7,149 bases of DNA, from NCBI GenBank assembly GCA_020028195.1, contig JAHWYE010000081.1, positions 1 through 7,149 of the forward strand, given 5' to 3'. The stretch is from Nitrospirota bacterium (GTDB lineage: Bacteria > Nitrospirota > Nitrospiria > Nitrospirales > Nitrospiraceae). Under the pieces are notes generated by a model. It saw only the letters and a list, made by a program, of their open reading frames with translations, searched no databases and was not told the DNA's origin. Every line of letters starts with the position of its first letter. Within the stretch, counting starts at the first letter, position 1. Positions 6,211-7,149 of the stretch are shown here, piece after piece. Position numbers and translations under genes: made by a program.

Positions 6211-6444
6211 AATATACGCAGCGTCAGTGAGCTTGTGATAACCGGAACCGCCCAAAGCCAGCGGGACATCGGGTAATGGCTCGCCGTCGCCATACAACAG
6301 AGCATCGGGAAGGACAGCACGAAGTTCGTGCGTGATGCCAGGAACGCGATTCGCGCGTGTTTTGCCATCTCTGGAGGCGGAGACGTCTTGGCCTACGACG
6401 ACGAGAAAGAGGCCTTCGTGTCGTTGGTGGGCTCGGCGACCTGA
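6211..6444 (+). pseudogene. Probable decayed remnant of a second beta-carbonic anhydrase
   Basis: In the frame ending with TGA at 6442, VSELVITG (6223-6246) resembles the beta-carbonic anhydrase strand before the zinc His/Cys loop ('V-E-V-TGHS-CG'), followed by a scrambled loop (TAQSQRD) and a stop at 6274. Further on, FVRDA (6325-6339) and FAISGGGDVLAYDDEKEAFVSL (6361-6426) match the family's C-terminus; against the intact neighbour, AYD and FVSL are identical at the same spacing. The usual LHGW before it reads IRAC, explicable by single-base changes. No start codon with a ribosome site, no CSDSR region, and only about 47 codons where a real enzyme has about 100 between these blocks. I read it as an internally deleted, stop-containing relic. 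A chance resemblance of the upstream block is possible; the C-terminal block is better. Confidence 0.55.
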
Positions 6445-6595
6445 ATTCGTGATGCCCGAACCCGAAGCAGACCATTCATCAAGGGGCGCTCAGTCATTCC
6501 GTTCCCTGCCACGCGATTGATAGAAGCCTAGCTGGGCTGTGGTCGGATAAGAAGCAGCCTGCACCTCCGCTCGATACGCCGTCCTATTCAGGCCC
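6445..6595. other. Spacer between the carbonic anhydrase relic and the glycosyltransferase
   Basis: About 150 bp between the two convergent units. I see no coding frame, no RNA gene, and no clear terminator for the minus-strand glycosyltransferase. Confidence 0.4.
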
Positions 6596-7149
6596 TTAAG
6601 CGTAGCCGTGGGCGCGGAACCACCGCACGGCTTTCTCCAGCGCAAGTTCGACTGGGTTCTGTGGCAAGCCCAGTTCGCGCACAGCTTTGCTGCAGTCGTA
6701 GTGCATCCGATACTTGGCCAACACCCGATCCACATAGGCGAACTCGCTCACTCGCGCGATCCTGATCCACAAGTCCCAGTCCTCACACGCGCTCAAGGTC
6801 TCGTCGAACGGTCCTACCCGGTCGAACAACTCCCGTCTCACCATAGGCGTGGGCGAGGGGACGACGTTCTGTCGGACGAGCCACGGCAAGACCCTCCCAG
6901 AGGGATGATGGGCCCAATGGCTGTGGAGGATCACCGTCGGCGGAGACGCCTCGTTGAACAGGGCAGCCTCGCAATACACGAGCCCAATCGCTGGCTCGCC
7001 ATCCAGCCGAGCGATCTGCATCGACACCTTGTCGGGCAACCAGAGGTCGTCGGAGTCGAGGAAGGCAACGTACCGGCCGCGCGCCGCCCGAATTCCCGTG
7101 TTTCTCGCTGCGGCCAGCCCGCGGTGCTCCTGGCGAATATAGCTGATTC
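6596..7149 (-). CDS. Family 2 glycosyltransferase, C-terminal 183 residues, truncated by window edge
   Basis: Transfers a sugar from a nucleotide-sugar donor, typically in surface polysaccharide or glycan synthesis at the cytoplasmic face. The frame is open from the window edge to the stop at 6596; the true N-terminus lies outside. The visible part has the GT2 (GT-A fold) signatures: EHRGLAAARNTGIRAARGRYVAFLDSDDLWLPDKV, in which DSDD supplies the metal/nucleotide-binding acidic residues, then PSPTPMVRRELFDRVGPFDETLSACEDWDLWIRIA with the acceptor-side Glu-Asp pair. No membrane segment is seen in this part. It points away from the carbon-uptake genes and shares no operon with them; substrate cannot be told from sequence. 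Confidence 0.92.
   Translation of the reverse strand, partial: ISYIRQEHRGLAAARNTGIRAARGRYVAFLDSDDLWLPDKVSMQIARLDGEPAIGLVYCEAALFNEASPPTVILHSHWAHHPSGRVLPWLVRQNVVPSPTPMVRRELFDRVGPFDETLSACEDWDLWIRIARVSEFAYVDRVLAKYRMHYDCSKAVRELGLPQNPVELALEKAVRWFRAHGYA

Noticed and set aside
6224..6520. Arg/Pro-rich open frames on both strands around the carbonic anhydrase relic
   Set aside because: Low-complexity shadow composition; the only frame with protein-family resemblance is the plus frame ending at 6444.
1..7149. tRNA, rRNA, CRISPR array, insertion sequence, integrase or attachment site
   Set aside because: None seen; no spaced direct repeats, no transposase motifs and no tRNA cloverleaf in the intergenic regions.

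Overview
The window carries a compact inorganic-carbon (CO2/bicarbonate) acquisition locus from a free-living, probably chemolithoautotrophic bacterium of moderately high GC. The style of the DabA/DabB-like proteins and the DUF2294 + beta-carbonic anhydrase neighbourhood suggest Nitrospirota (Nitrospira-like) or a similar lineage. That placement is an inference from gene content; no rRNA or other taxonomic marker is present.

Minus strand, 4665 down to 1 (read right to left): a three-gene, translationally coupled operon. It encodes a NuoL/DabB-like antiporter-type membrane protein (569 aa), a second, very degenerate NuoM-like membrane protein (439 aa), and the first 553 residues of a DUF2309/DabA protein that leaves the window at its left edge. 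Both gene junctions overlap by exactly 13 nt. The 553 DabA codons are uninterrupted and carry the Cys-x-Asp-x-Arg zinc-site motif.

4666-5009: divergent intergenic region. The minus-strand (dab) leader can fold into a closed domain (7-bp closing stem 4895-4901/4830-4836). A second hairpin that shares bases with that stem follows, then a strong intrinsic terminator with a six-T run, 80 nt before the dabB start codon. A terminator in that position makes sense only as an attenuator, so a riboswitch or other leader-RNA control of the dab operon is the most interesting candidate here.

Plus strand, 5010-6093: a small DUF2294/MpsC-family protein (GTG start with an AAGGAG site) and a complete beta-class carbonic anhydrase. 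In Staphylococcus, MpsA (NuoL-like), MpsB (DUF2309) and MpsC (DUF2294) are encoded together, so this locus holds all three families plus a carbonic anhydrase and an extra membrane subunit, split over two divergent units.

6094-6595: gene-poor. It holds a strong GC hairpin (possible end of the carbonic anhydrase transcript) and what looks like the decayed, internally deleted remains of a second beta-carbonic anhydrase. 6596-7149 (minus): the C-terminal part of a family 2 glycosyltransferase, unrelated to carbon uptake, running off the right edge. No tRNA, rRNA, CRISPR, insertion sequence or phage gene was seen.
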